Of a stretch of DNA of 64,000 nucleotides, positions 51,809 to 60,043 are shown piece after piece. The notes beneath the pieces are model-generated. The model saw nothing but the letters and a program-made list of their open reading frames with translations, did no database searches and was not told the DNA's origin. The stretch comes from Paraburkholderia largidicola (GTDB lineage: Bacteria > Pseudomonadota > Gammaproteobacteria > Burkholderiales > Burkholderiaceae), in assembly GCF_013426895.1 (NCBI RefSeq), contig NZ_AP023174.1:1674001-1738000 (forward strand), in the 5' to 3' direction. A program made the translations under genes and the position numbers. Every line of letters starts with the position of its first letter. Position 1 is the first letter of the stretch.

Positions 51809-52160
51809 TCACCCCCCTGGGGCAGCCCACCTCTTGATGCTAACCTCTGCCAGCACCTCGAATATAGCCGGCGTGCGTTCAAGGCGGGCGACCGTCCGTG
51901 TCCCTTCGAGGGCTGCAACCAATGCGGCCGCGGTAGTGAACGCGCGCTCGGGAGCGAAACCGCACCCCCTAAAATGCTCCGCAATAAGCTCGGTCGACTC
52001 AACAATCTGCGCGCTACCGTTTGGTCAGCTCAGCGTCGAGCGCGAGCAGCTCATTCGCCAGATTTTGCATTAGACATTCGTACTGGAAATCGGAGTCGAC
52101 CATTTCGGCCGCGAATGCCCTGAAAATCTGAAGAACAAAATTCAGCGCATCACCCGACGT
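51809..52160 (-). pseudogene. C-terminal remnant of a TetR/AcrR regulator
   Basis: The minus strand encodes a TetR-type C-terminal domain in two frames: 'FAAEMVDSDFQYECLMQNLANELLALDAELTKR' (in part) then, after one extra base near 52012, 'IVESTELIAEHFRGCGFAPERA' (in part) and 'ALEGTRTVARLERTPAIF', ending at the stop 51809-51811. The DNA-binding half is missing: it is replaced at about 52160 by the transposase fragment. Not functional. No other part of this gene was found in the window. Confidence 0.7.
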
Positions 52161-52711
52161 ACTCGCCGAGAAGTGCAGCGCCATCAGCCGGCTGGTGGCG
52201 TCATCGACATACACCAGCAGCGTGCAGGCCGGCGCCCGGTCCTCGAACCAGCGGTGATCGCTGCCGTCGATCTGGATCAGTTCGCCCAGGCAGGCGCGCC
52301 GCGCCCGTGGCTGGTAGATCTTCGGCGGACGCTGCCGGCGCGGAATCCACAGTCCGGCCTCGGTCATCAGCTGCCTGACCGTCTCCTTAGTCAGCCGTGA
52401 CATTCATCGAGCTTCTCGCGCGCCAGCGTCGGCCCAAAATCGGCATAGCGCTCGCGGATGATCGTCAGGGCCTGCAATGCCAGTCCTGCGTCGAGCTTGC
52501 GGTTGCCCGGTCGGCCACGTCTGCCGGACGCGACGCCAGATGGCCCGTGCTCGCGATACCGGGTCACCAGACGTTCGACCTGGCGCACGCTCAGGCCCAG
52601 CCGTTCGGCGGCACGGCCGGGCTTCAGACCGATCTCAACGATCGCCTGGATGACCTTCAGCCTGTCCAGTTCGCGCATGCTCAGACTCACCAGTGTCGTG
52701 TCCGGCTTCAT
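52161..52711 (-). pseudogene. truncated, frameshifted ISNCY/IS1202-type transposase
   Basis: The N-terminal helix-turn-helix part ('KVIQAIVEIGLKPGRAAERLG', in part; 'LSVRQVERLVTRYREHG') runs to 'AREKLDECHG' and stops. A second frame carries on with 'SRLTKETVRQLM', 'WIPRRQRPPKIYQPR' and 'IDGSDHRWFED' to 'LMALHF', after which it fuses to the TetR remnant. It aligns by eye with the intact transposase at 52904-54304 but is clearly diverged and lacks the second Asp and the Glu of the DDE triad. Confidence 0.82.
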
Positions 52712-52749
52712 GGCTGGCTCCTGCAAGATGCAGCACGGTGCCAGCTTGC

Positions 52750-52840
52750 CAGCGTTCAGAAACCCGACATCTGTAAATAGCCAGAACACGACATTCTCAC
52801 ATTGCTGCTACAGACAGTGTCAAAGCCAGATCCAGATGTC
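52750..52840. repeat. degenerate end of the older insertion sequence
   Basis: On the minus strand this stretch contains worn versions (ATGTCGTGTTCTGGCT, ATGTCGGGTTTCTG, AACCCGGACATCTGG) of the ATGTCCGGTTCTG motif seen at both ends of the intact element next door. It therefore marks the upstream end of the broken transposase copy. Confidence 0.55.
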
Positions 52841-52850
52841 CGGGTTTGGA

Positions 52851-54411
52851 CTTTTTAGAGATGTCCGGTTCTGAGGTTCAGAAATATCTACTTTTAAGGG
52901 GCTTTAAAGCACCGAGCCTGCCCGCGCTCCGGCAGTTCCCAGGATCGCCTCATTCAGGTCCTCACGCGTCAGTTCACGCTGCGTGCGAGTGCCCACCTTG
53001 CGCTGCTTCGGACGCGGCGCTTGCCCCTGATTGGTCCTCAATGGCGAGCCTGACGCACGCCGTTCATCGCGCTGCGCCTGGATCACCTGCGCCATCTGCA
53101 ACGTGTGTCCCAGCCGCTTGTTGTCGACCACCGCGGCCCGGTCAATCTCCGAGAGCCGGTCGTAGCGGACACAGGGCAGGGCAGCGCCATTGGCCCGGAT
53201 CTCGATGCGCCCGTCCGGATACTCGAACACATCCAGATAACGGTGAACGAGGCTGCGGTTCGCCACCGTATCCTCCAGCAGATAGATCACGCGGTCGTAC
53301 TGCACCGTCAGTACCTTCGATACGCGCCGCGGCACGCGGACCGTCAGGATCAGGTCGAGATCGTCGTCAGCGCGCAGCGGCCGGTGTGCATCGAATGTGC
53401 TCCTGGGCACCTTGCCGAACCGGCCGTTGAAGTCAGCGATGAAGTGGGGCGCATAAGCGTTGGCCGCCTCCCTGGTACTGATCCCGCGTAGCCGCAGTTC
53501 CTTCACGAGACGATCCTGCAACGTCAGATTCGCGCGCTCGATCCGACCCTTCGCCTGACTGCTGTTGGCGCAGAACGTATCGACATTGAGCTCGTACAGC
53601 GCGCGCCCAAACTGCGTCACGCCCTTGCCAGGCGTCACCGAATGGCTGTTGCAATGAAAGACGCTGGCCCTGTCGCTATACAGCGCAACCGGCTTGCCAT
53701 GCTGTTCAAGGTACATCCGCATCGCCTCGAAGTAGCTGAAGGTCGATTCGGTCGCCGTAAAATGCAGCGCCATCAGCCGGCCCGTTGCATCGTCGATGAA
53801 CACCAGCAGCGTGCACGCCGGTGCGCGCTCCTCGAACCAGCGATGATCGCTGCCATCGATCTGCACCAGCTCGCCCAGACACGCGCGGCGGTTTCTCGGC
53901 TGATGGAGCTTCGGCGGACGCTGCCGGCGTGGAATCCACAGCCCGGCGTCACGCATCCAGCGCCGCACCGTTTCCTTCGCCAGCACCACGCCGTGACACT
54001 CCCGCAGCTTCTCGCAGGCCAGTGTCGGCCCAAAATCGGCATAACGCTCACGCACCAGCGCCATCGTGCGTGCACGGACATCGACCGGCAGTTCGCGGTT
54101 ACTGGGCTGACCCCGTCGCGCCGAGATGAGCCCGGCCGGTCCCGCGGCTTCATAGCGGCGCACCAGCCGGCTGACCTGACGCTCGCACAGCTGCAGCCGT
54201 CCTGCTGCCAGCACAATCGTCAGCCGGTGCTGGACGACCGCCTCAATGATCTTGACCCGCTCGAGCTCGTGCATGCTGATCGTGATGAATCCACGTGCAT
54301 TCATGTCCGGCTCCCAGGGCGATCACCATGGCGCAGCATGCGCGCAGCGCGTGGCCCAGGGGCGCCAAACCGGACATTTCTAATGAGCCAGAACCGGACA
54401 TTACTAAAAAG
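52851..54411 (-). mobile_element. apparently intact ISNCY/IS1202-type insertion sequence
   Basis: About 1.56 kb with one transposase gene. Ends are inverted repeats: CTTTTTAGAGATGTCCGGTTCTG at 52851-52873 (23 bp, here given by its position and the shared core ATGTCCGGTTCTG) and the complementary core CAGAACCGGACAT at 54389-54401 followed by TACTAAAAAG. A second internal copy of CCGGACAT lies near 54370. No certain target duplication; ACAGACAGT occurs on both sides (52810, 54416) at slightly different distances. Confidence 0.75.
52904..54304 (-). CDS. ISNCY/IS1202-family transposase
   Basis: DDE transposase of 466 aa. Helix-turn-helix at the N-terminus ('RVKIIEAVVQHRLTIVLAAGR', in part; 'LCERQVSRLVRRYEAAG'), then an integrase-type core with Asp in 'VQIDGSDHRWFEE', Asp in 'ALYSDRASVFH' and Glu in 'AKGRIERANLTLQDRLVKEL'. 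A basic C-terminal tail follows. No frameshift or stop was seen, so the element may still be mobile. Confidence 0.88.
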   Translation of the reverse strand: MNARGFITISMHELERVKIIEAVVQHRLTIVLAAGRLQLCERQVSRLVRRYEAAGPAGLISARRGQPSNRELPVDVRARTMALVRERYADFGPTLACEKLRECHGVVLAKETVRRWMRDAGLWIPRRQRPPKLHQPRNRRACLGELVQIDGSDHRWFEERAPACTLLVFIDDATGRLMALHFTATESTFSYFEAMRMYLEQHGKPVALYSDRASVFHCNSHSVTPGKGVTQFGRALYELNVDTFCANSSQAKGRIERANLTLQDRLVKELRLRGISTREAANAYAPHFIADFNGRFGKVPRSTFDAHRPLRADDDLDLILTVRVPRRVSKVLTVQYDRVIYLLEDTVANRSLVHRYLDVFEYPDGRIEIRANGAALPCVRYDRLSEIDRAAVVDNKRLGHTLQMAQVIQAQRDERRASGSPLRTNQGQAPRPKQRKVGTRTQRELTREDLNEAILGTAGARAGSVL

Positions 54412-54532
54412 CTCTGACAGACAGTATGTTGATAATTAAGATTATGTCAAATCATAAACAGGCAGCAGCAAACCAGCCACCGCTCCCTACAGCCTCAATC
54501 CTCAACAACCCGTCTGACCGACCTGCAATCGA

Positions 54533-55204
54533 TCAACCCTGCGCCTGATCCGCAGCCGGCGCATTTCCTTCACCGTCCGTCTGCGCCGCAGCCGCATCAT
54601 CCGCAGGCTTCGCAGCCACAGCCGCACCCGCATCTTCACCCGTCTTCGCAGCAGGCTTGTTGCGTCCACCCGAACGGCGTCGCGCGAACGCGGATTCCGA
54701 TGCGGTGACCTTACCCGTTTCCGCGCCATTCAGATCCACGCGCGACGCGCCTTCCGTCAGGCTTGCCCAATAGCGGCTGCCACGGCACCAGGTGCTCACG
54801 GCATCGCGGACTTCCTGCTCGGTCAGTTTCAGTTCGCCGGCCTGCTTGAGCAGATCGTCGAGAATGCCGATTTTGAGTGCCACCTTCGGCGCAGGATTCT
54901 TCGGAAACGCCAACGGGAAACGCTTCTGCAGCTTGCCGATCGTATGCACGACGGGATCGACGGGATTCTGCTGCGGTTTTGCCGCCGGACGCGCCGAGGC
55001 TGGCTTGCCGTGCGCCTTCGCGTCCGCAGGCCTGGGCGCGCGCCGAGCGTCCCGAGGCTTCGCGTCGCGCGGAGCGTCCTTCGCCTTCTGATCCTTGCCG
55101 CCCGCGTGAGGAGCCGGCTTGTCCGCAGCCTGCTGTTCCTTGCGCTGCGCTTTTGCCTGCTTGGCGAGTTCGTCCCTCAGCTTCGCCAGTTGTTCAAAGC
55201 CCAT
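54533..55204 (-). CDS. proQ: ProQ/FinO family RNA chaperone
   Basis: RNA-binding protein (223 aa). The FinO domain at about residues 83-175 has 'LQKRFPLAFPKNPAPKVALKIGI', 'LTEQEVRDAVSTWCRGSRYWASL' (in parts) and 'GASRVDLNG'. It is flanked by an N-terminal Lys/Ala/Pro/Arg-rich tail of about 80 residues and a C-terminal Ala/Asp-rich tail. ProQ-type proteins stabilise small RNAs and mRNA 3' ends and help pairing. Monocistronic, at the right border of the decayed island. Confidence 0.9.
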   Translation of the reverse strand: MGFEQLAKLRDELAKQAKAQRKEQQAADKPAPHAGGKDQKAKDAPRDAKPRDARRAPRPADAKAHGKPASARPAAKPQQNPVDPVVHTIGKLQKRFPLAFPKNPAPKVALKIGILDDLLKQAGELKLTEQEVRDAVSTWCRGSRYWASLTEGASRVDLNGAETGKVTASESAFARRRSGGRNKPAAKTGEDAGAAVAAKPADDAAAAQTDGEGNAPAADQAQG

Positions 55205-55438
55205 GTGTTCACCTTCATTGCAATGACGCAGGATTGTAGCAGCCGCTGAGCACCTTCATGCCCGGCGACTTCTCGCTGCCGTCCGCCAATCTTGCACCCG
55301 CAGATGACCGTTTCCTGTCATCGGGTCATCTGGACGCAACAGGCAACCGAATCCGCCAGCCGAAGCGAGCAGCAAGCGACGGCCCCGCATCGAATGCGCG
55401 CGCAGCGCACGTCGCCACGCATCAAACGAAAACAAGAC

Positions 55439-55463
55439 AAAAAAAGCGCCGCAAGCGCGGCGC
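55439..55463 (-). terminator. intrinsic terminator of the porin gene
   Basis: On the minus strand, a 7-bp GCGCCGC/GCGGCGC stem with a 4-nt loop is followed by seven U (A-run at 55439-55445 on the plus strand). It lies 31 bp after the porin stop. Confidence 0.85.
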
Positions 55464-55493
55464 CCTGTCTTGCCTGAAAAACTTCGAACAGCG

Positions 55494-56711
55494 TCAGAAC
55501 CGGTGCACCATGCCGACGCCGACACCAACCATGCTGCGCGATGACGAAGGCGTCGAATTGAAGCCGTCGCCGATCGTCGCCGTCGCGTTGATGATGCTGC
55601 GGCCGTTCGTGCCGAGCGTCTGGCCGTTCGCGCGCTGATACGCCTGCAACGCATACAGACCGGTACGCTTGGACAGCGAGTAATACTCGGACAGGTTGAC
55701 CTGCGAATACGACGCGTTGCTCGAGATGCCATTGGCCTTCGTCGCGCGCGTGTATGCGTAGCCCGTCGCGAAGTCCCATGCGGCCGTCGGCTTCCAGTGC
55801 AGCACGACGCCGCCCGAATTCCAGATAGACAGGTCGTGGAAAGCCGAACCGATGCCGGGAATGTACTGCACGTTCGAATACGTCGCCGTGATGTCGAACT
55901 GGCTGTTGAACGTGTAGCCCGCGCCGACCGCGAAGCGCTGCTGCGCGCGCGCCGACTGGTAGCCATTGGTCACGGCCGACACGCCTGCCTGCGCGCCTGC
56001 GTTCGAGGTCGTCGTATCGGTGCCGAACGTGCCGCCATTGACGTTCGAGTTGTTGATCTTCGAGAAGCCCACCGCAATGCCGATCGGGCCTTGCGCATAC
56101 TGGACCGCCGTGCTCCACGTCGAGCCCTGATACGCACTGCCCGGCACGCCGCCGAACGAATACGAGCCGCTGAACTTGAAGCCGTAGATCTGCGGCGACA
56201 TGTACAGCAGCGTGTTGTTCGCGCGATAGATCGTATCGAGACCGTCGACGTCGCCTGCGTGCGCGCCGTAGAAGCCGGTGAGCCACGTGGTCGGGCTATA
56301 CGGCGACAGCAGCTGGTAGTACGACGCGTACTGGCGGCCAGCCGTCAGCGAGCCGTAGGTGGCGTTCGACACGCCCACAAACGCCTGGCGGCTGAACATC
56401 AGGTTGTTCGTCGACATTGCGCCGTTGTTCGCGCTGAAGCCCTCTTCTAGTGTGAAGATCGCCTTCGTACCGCCGCCGAGGTCTTCCGCGCCCTTCAGGC
56501 CGAAGCGGCTGCCCGCCCACACGCCCGTCACCATCTTGAAGGCCGAGTGACCATTCGCGGTCGAACCAAGCGTCGTCGAACTCGACTGATAACCGATGCC
56601 GTTATCGATGATGCCGTACAGCGTCACGCTGCTCTGCGCGAACGCAGGCAGCGTGGCCAGCATGGCTGCGCCAGCCAGGGCCGCTTTGACTTCGGGGTAA
56701 CGTCGTTTCAT
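55494..56711 (-). CDS. Gram-negative trimeric porin (OmpC-like)
   Basis: Second general porin of the window (405 aa). Signal peptide ends 'LPAFAQ', then 'SSVTLYGIIDNGIGYQSS', 'SRFGLKGAEDLGGGTKAIFTLEEGF' (in parts) and 'FSRQAFVGVSNATYGSLTAGRQY'; the C-terminus is 'GMVHRF', ending in Phe. ATG 56711 is preceded by an AGGAGA site. Monocistronic with its own terminator. Diverged from the porin at 25371, so the two are not a recent duplication. Confidence 0.92.
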   Translation of the reverse strand: MKRRYPEVKAALAGAAMLATLPAFAQSSVTLYGIIDNGIGYQSSSTTLGSTANGHSAFKMVTGVWAGSRFGLKGAEDLGGGTKAIFTLEEGFSANNGAMSTNNLMFSRQAFVGVSNATYGSLTAGRQYASYYQLLSPYSPTTWLTGFYGAHAGDVDGLDTIYRANNTLLYMSPQIYGFKFSGSYSFGGVPGSAYQGSTWSTAVQYAQGPIGIAVGFSKINNSNVNGGTFGTDTTTSNAGAQAGVSAVTNGYQSARAQQRFAVGAGYTFNSQFDITATYSNVQYIPGIGSAFHDLSIWNSGGVVLHWKPTAAWDFATGYAYTRATKANGISSNASYSQVNLSEYYSLSKRTGLYALQAYQRANGQTLGTNGRSIINATATIGDGFNSTPSSSRSMVGVGVGMVHRF

Positions 56712-56911
56712 CTCCTGATCCTTTGTCTTTGAGTGTTATCACGATGCGTCGCATCGTTTTGTCGGCGGCGGGACAAACGCGTGCCGTCGCCGCCGGTGCT
56801 GCGGGTAGTACGAAAAGCTGAAGTAATGCGGGAAAATCCGGATGCCGTGAGGATTACTACGGGTAACTACCACTATCGTCCCGCGCGATCCTTCACTGCA
56901 TGCCGTTGCGC

Positions 56912-58804
56912 CTAGCCGTGCTTGCGCTGAGCCTGCGCTGCGAGTCTCACAGGCGCATTGACCGCGCCGTATCCGTCGTAACCGCCCTTGCGCTGCACGA
57001 CCTCCAGAAAGAAGCGGCCATCCATCTGCTCGGTGTACACATGGAAGAACTCGCCGCCCTGCGCGTCCCTGTCGTAAAGGACGTGGGCTTCTTTCATCCT
57101 CGTCACCACGCCGTCGGCGAAATCGTAACGCGCTTCAAGGTCATCGTAATAGTTCGACGGGATTCGCAATAGCTGAACGTCGCGTGCGCGCAACTGTTCG
57201 ACCGCCGAGAAAATATTGTCGGTGTCGAATGCGACGTGATTGAGGCCCGATCCGCGATACGTGTGCAACGATTGCGCCGTCGACGTCCGGCCGTCCACCG
57301 ATGCATTGAGAACGATCCGCACCGATCCGTCGGCGCTACGTACCGCGCGGCTGCGCACCAGTCCATACGGATCGGGAAGCAGCCAGGCGGGCTCCGCGTC
57401 GAAACCGAACACGGCCTTGAAGTACAGAATCCACGTGTCGAGTGTGTCGGCGGGCAGATCGAGGCATACGTGATCGATGCGCTTCAACTCGCCCTGCACT
57501 GCCTGAGTGCGTTCGCCCCCTTGCTCGCTCAGCACGAAGTCGGCTTCGTAGAGCGTCGGCTCGTCGGGGCGCGCATCGACGAAGTAATGCAGGCTGCCAT
57601 CGGGCGCGCGCACGCCCGGCACGACGCGCTCGTTCGGACCGACGCGGCCCGAAAACGGTGCATAACCGAACGACGTCGCGCGCTCGAACACGCGCTCGGC
57701 ATCGTCGACCTGAAACGCCGACGCGCACAGCGACAGCCCGTGCCGATGGAAGAACTCGCTGGCGAACGAATCGGTCTCCGCGTTCAGCACGATCGACGCC
57801 CCACCCTGCTGATACAGCGTCACGTCCTTCGAGCGATGCTTGCCCGCCGCATGGAAGCCCGCTTCGGCAAAGCGCTGCGCAAGGCGCGGCGCGCCGCTCG
57901 AATCGACGGCGAACTCGATGAACTGGAAGCCCGAATGCGCGGGCGGCGCAGGCGGCGTGAAAAGCGGCTGACCATCTTTCGAGCGGGCGCCCTTCAGCAC
58001 GGCCTGCTCTTCGAGATACAGCAGCGATCGATAGCCATCGGCGGCCGTCGCGGCCGTCGGTGCGGCGCGAAAACCGTCGTTGAAAATTTCGAGTGAGAAC
58101 GGGCCTTGGTAGCCCGTCGCGAGCACGCGGTCCGCGAAGCCCGCGACATCCAGATCGCCTTGCCCCGGGAAGCATCGATAATGTCGGCTCCATTCGAGCA
58201 CGTCCATCTTCTGCAGCGGTGCATCGGCGATCTGCACGAAGGCGATGCGATCACCCGGAATATCGGCGATGGGTTCGATCGGGTCGTCGATCGACAGCGT
58301 ATGGAAGCTGTCGAGTATCAGGCCGAGCGCCGGATGATCGACGGCATCGACGAGCCGCCACGCGTGACGATACGAGTTCACGTACTTGCCCCACGCCAGC
58401 GCTTCGAAGCCCACCCGCACGCCTTCGCGTTCGGCGAGCAACGCAAGCTGGCCGAGCTGATCGACGATCAGCGCATCGTCCGCGATCACGTTGGGATTGA
58501 CGTTGCTGCACACGAGCACGAGATCGGTGCCGAGTTCGTGCATCAGTTCGAACTTGCGTTGCGCGCGATTCAGATTTTGCGTGAGCCGCTCCTTCGACAC
58601 CCCCTCGAAATCGCGGAACGGCTGGAACAGCGTGATCTGCAGGCCGAGATCGGCGCAACGCTTGCGAATGTCGGCGGGCGAGCCGTCGAAGTACAGCAGA
58701 TCGTTTTCAAAGATCTCGACGCCGTCGAAACCCGCCGCGCGTATCGCAGCGAGTTTCTCGACGAGCGTGCCGCTAACCGACACAGTGGCAATGGAGCGAA
58801 GCAT
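56912..58804 (-). CDS. quiC: 3-dehydroshikimate dehydratase, two-domain QuiC type
   Basis: Converts 3-dehydroshikimate to protocatechuate in quinate/shikimate catabolism (630 aa). The N-terminal sugar-phosphate-isomerase-like barrel (about 1-270) shows the metal ligands Glu ('VGFEALAWGKY'), Asp ('LILDSFHTLS'), Gln ('AFVQIADAP') and Glu ('FSLEIFND'). The C-terminal half (about 290-630) is a VOC/4-hydroxyphenylpyruvate-dioxygenase-like module ('IDHVCLDLP', 'GLNHVAFDTDNI', 'FFLEVVQRKGGYDGYG'). The long upstream frame to 59065 is a shadow; ATG 58804 fits the family. Second gene after BKACE, 26 bp apart. Confidence 0.9.
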   Translation of the reverse strand: MLRSIATVSVSGTLVEKLAAIRAAGFDGVEIFENDLLYFDGSPADIRKRCADLGLQITLFQPFRDFEGVSKERLTQNLNRAQRKFELMHELGTDLVLVCSNVNPNVIADDALIVDQLGQLALLAEREGVRVGFEALAWGKYVNSYRHAWRLVDAVDHPALGLILDSFHTLSIDDPIEPIADIPGDRIAFVQIADAPLQKMDVLEWSRHYRCFPGQGDLDVAGFADRVLATGYQGPFSLEIFNDGFRAAPTAATAADGYRSLLYLEEQAVLKGARSKDGQPLFTPPAPPAHSGFQFIEFAVDSSGAPRLAQRFAEAGFHAAGKHRSKDVTLYQQGGASIVLNAETDSFASEFFHRHGLSLCASAFQVDDAERVFERATSFGYAPFSGRVGPNERVVPGVRAPDGSLHYFVDARPDEPTLYEADFVLSEQGGERTQAVQGELKRIDHVCLDLPADTLDTWILYFKAVFGFDAEPAWLLPDPYGLVRSRAVRSADGSVRIVLNASVDGRTSTAQSLHTYRGSGLNHVAFDTDNIFSAVEQLRARDVQLLRIPSNYYDDLEARYDFADGVVTRMKEAHVLYDRDAQGGEFFHVYTEQMDGRFFLEVVQRKGGYDGYGAVNAPVRLAAQAQRKHG

Positions 58805-58830
58805 GATAGGGCTTGGGTTCGGAATCGTGT

Positions 58831-59676
58831 TTATGCAGCGGGCTTGAGCGCCAGCAGCTCGCGCGCCTGCTTCGCCGTCGCGACAGGACGGCCGTATTCG
58901 CCGCACAGTTTCGCGACGCGCTCGACCAGTTGCGCATTGCTTTTTGCGAGCGTGTCCTTGTCCCAACGCACGTTGTCTTCGAGTCCCGTGCGGCAATGGC
59001 CGCCCATTTCGAGCGTCCAGTAGTTCACTTCCAGTTGATGCCGGCCGATGCCCGCTGCCGTCCACGTCGCGCTCGGCAGCAGCTTCTGCAATTGCGCCAC
59101 TTCGAATTCGAGAATCTCGCGGCGCGCGGGCAAGGCGTTCTTCACGCCCATCACGAACTGCACATGCACGGGCTCTTTCAACAGGCCTTGCTGCACGAGA
59201 TCGACGGTGCTGTACAGCATCGCCAGATCGAAAATTTCGATTTCGGGTTTGACGTCGTGATCGAGCATCGTCTGCGCGAGCGTGCGCACGAAATCAGGCG
59301 GGTTCTCGTAGACGGTGGTCGGGAAGTTCACCGAGCCCGTGGCCAGCGACGCCATGTCGGGCCGCAAATCGAGCATCGCGCCGCGTTGCTCGAACGACCG
59401 TCCGCGCCCGCCCGTCGAAAACTGGATGATGATGTCCGGGCAATGCTTGCGGATGCCTTCCTGCAGCACCGCGAAGCTGTTGCGGTCCGAACTCGAGCGC
59501 TCCTCTTCGTCGCGCACGTGCAGATGCACGAGGGTCGCACCGGCTTCATAGGCTTCATGCGTGCTCTCGACCTGCTCGGGTATCGAGATCGGCACTGCCG
59601 GGTTGTCCTTCTTGCGCGGCACGGAACCCGTGATCGCGACGGAGATGATGCAGGGCTGATTCGTGGCGTGACTCAT
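58831..59676 (-). CDS. BKACE family beta-keto acid cleavage enzyme (DUF849)
   Basis: Zinc-dependent enzyme (281 aa) that condenses a beta-keto acid with acetyl-CoA and cleaves it, as Kce does with 3-keto-5-aminohexanoate. Metal site 'TLVHLHVRDEE', 'IQFSTGGRG', 'LDLRPDMASLATGSVNF' and 'WTAAGIGRHQ' are typical. Upstream of quiC in one operon; the pairing with aromatic-precursor catabolism is seen in other Burkholderiales, but which keto acid it uses is not known. ATG 59676 was preferred; the frame reaches 59736. Confidence 0.87.
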   Translation of the reverse strand: MSHATNQPCIISVAITGSVPRKKDNPAVPISIPEQVESTHEAYEAGATLVHLHVRDEEERSSSDRNSFAVLQEGIRKHCPDIIIQFSTGGRGRSFEQRGAMLDLRPDMASLATGSVNFPTTVYENPPDFVRTLAQTMLDHDVKPEIEIFDLAMLYSTVDLVQQGLLKEPVHVQFVMGVKNALPARREILEFEVAQLQKLLPSATWTAAGIGRHQLEVNYWTLEMGGHCRTGLEDNVRWDKDTLAKSNAQLVERVAKLCGEYGRPVATAKQARELLALKPAA

Positions 59677-60043
59677 GGCAGAACCTTTCTCGATGAAACG
59701 CGTGATGCCGCTGCGCGACGCATCCGATGTACCCATCCGGTGCGGCGCGGCCTGAAGCGCTGAGGTGGCTCAAGAATAGGCAAGCGGCATGAGGCGGGCA
59801 ATGCTCCTGGTACCCGAAACGTGCGTTAATCGCACGTTTCTGTGCGATTAACGCGCGCTTCGCGGGTTAGCACCAGGCCGGGTGTCGTGTGGCGCATACA
59901 GTGTCGGCAAGGTTTTCCGGCCGATCCGCGAGCGATCGAGGCGGCGTTCCGCCCCACGCCCGGCGCTATCAACAAACGCGGCATGGTGAGCGATAATCGC
60001 GCGTACCGATACGTTAGCCGCGCAATATCAGGGGACGATTGCC
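59677..60043. promoter_or_regulatory. divergent control region of BKACE-quiC and the IclR gene
   Basis: 367-bp gap. Its key element is a perfect 13-bp inverted repeat, GCGTTAATCGCAC (59823-59835) and GTGCGATTAACGC (59842-59854), separated by 6 bp. The half-site resembles the GTTCGATAATCGCAC boxes known for PcaU/PobR/PcaR-type IclR regulators. It lies about 147 bp from the BKACE start and 190 bp from the IclR start. Confidence 0.7.

Noticed and set aside
52810..54424. ACAGACAGT on both sides of the intact insertion sequence as a target duplication
   Set aside because: The two copies lie at different distances from the ends (about 30 bp and 5 bp), so they are not a clean duplication.
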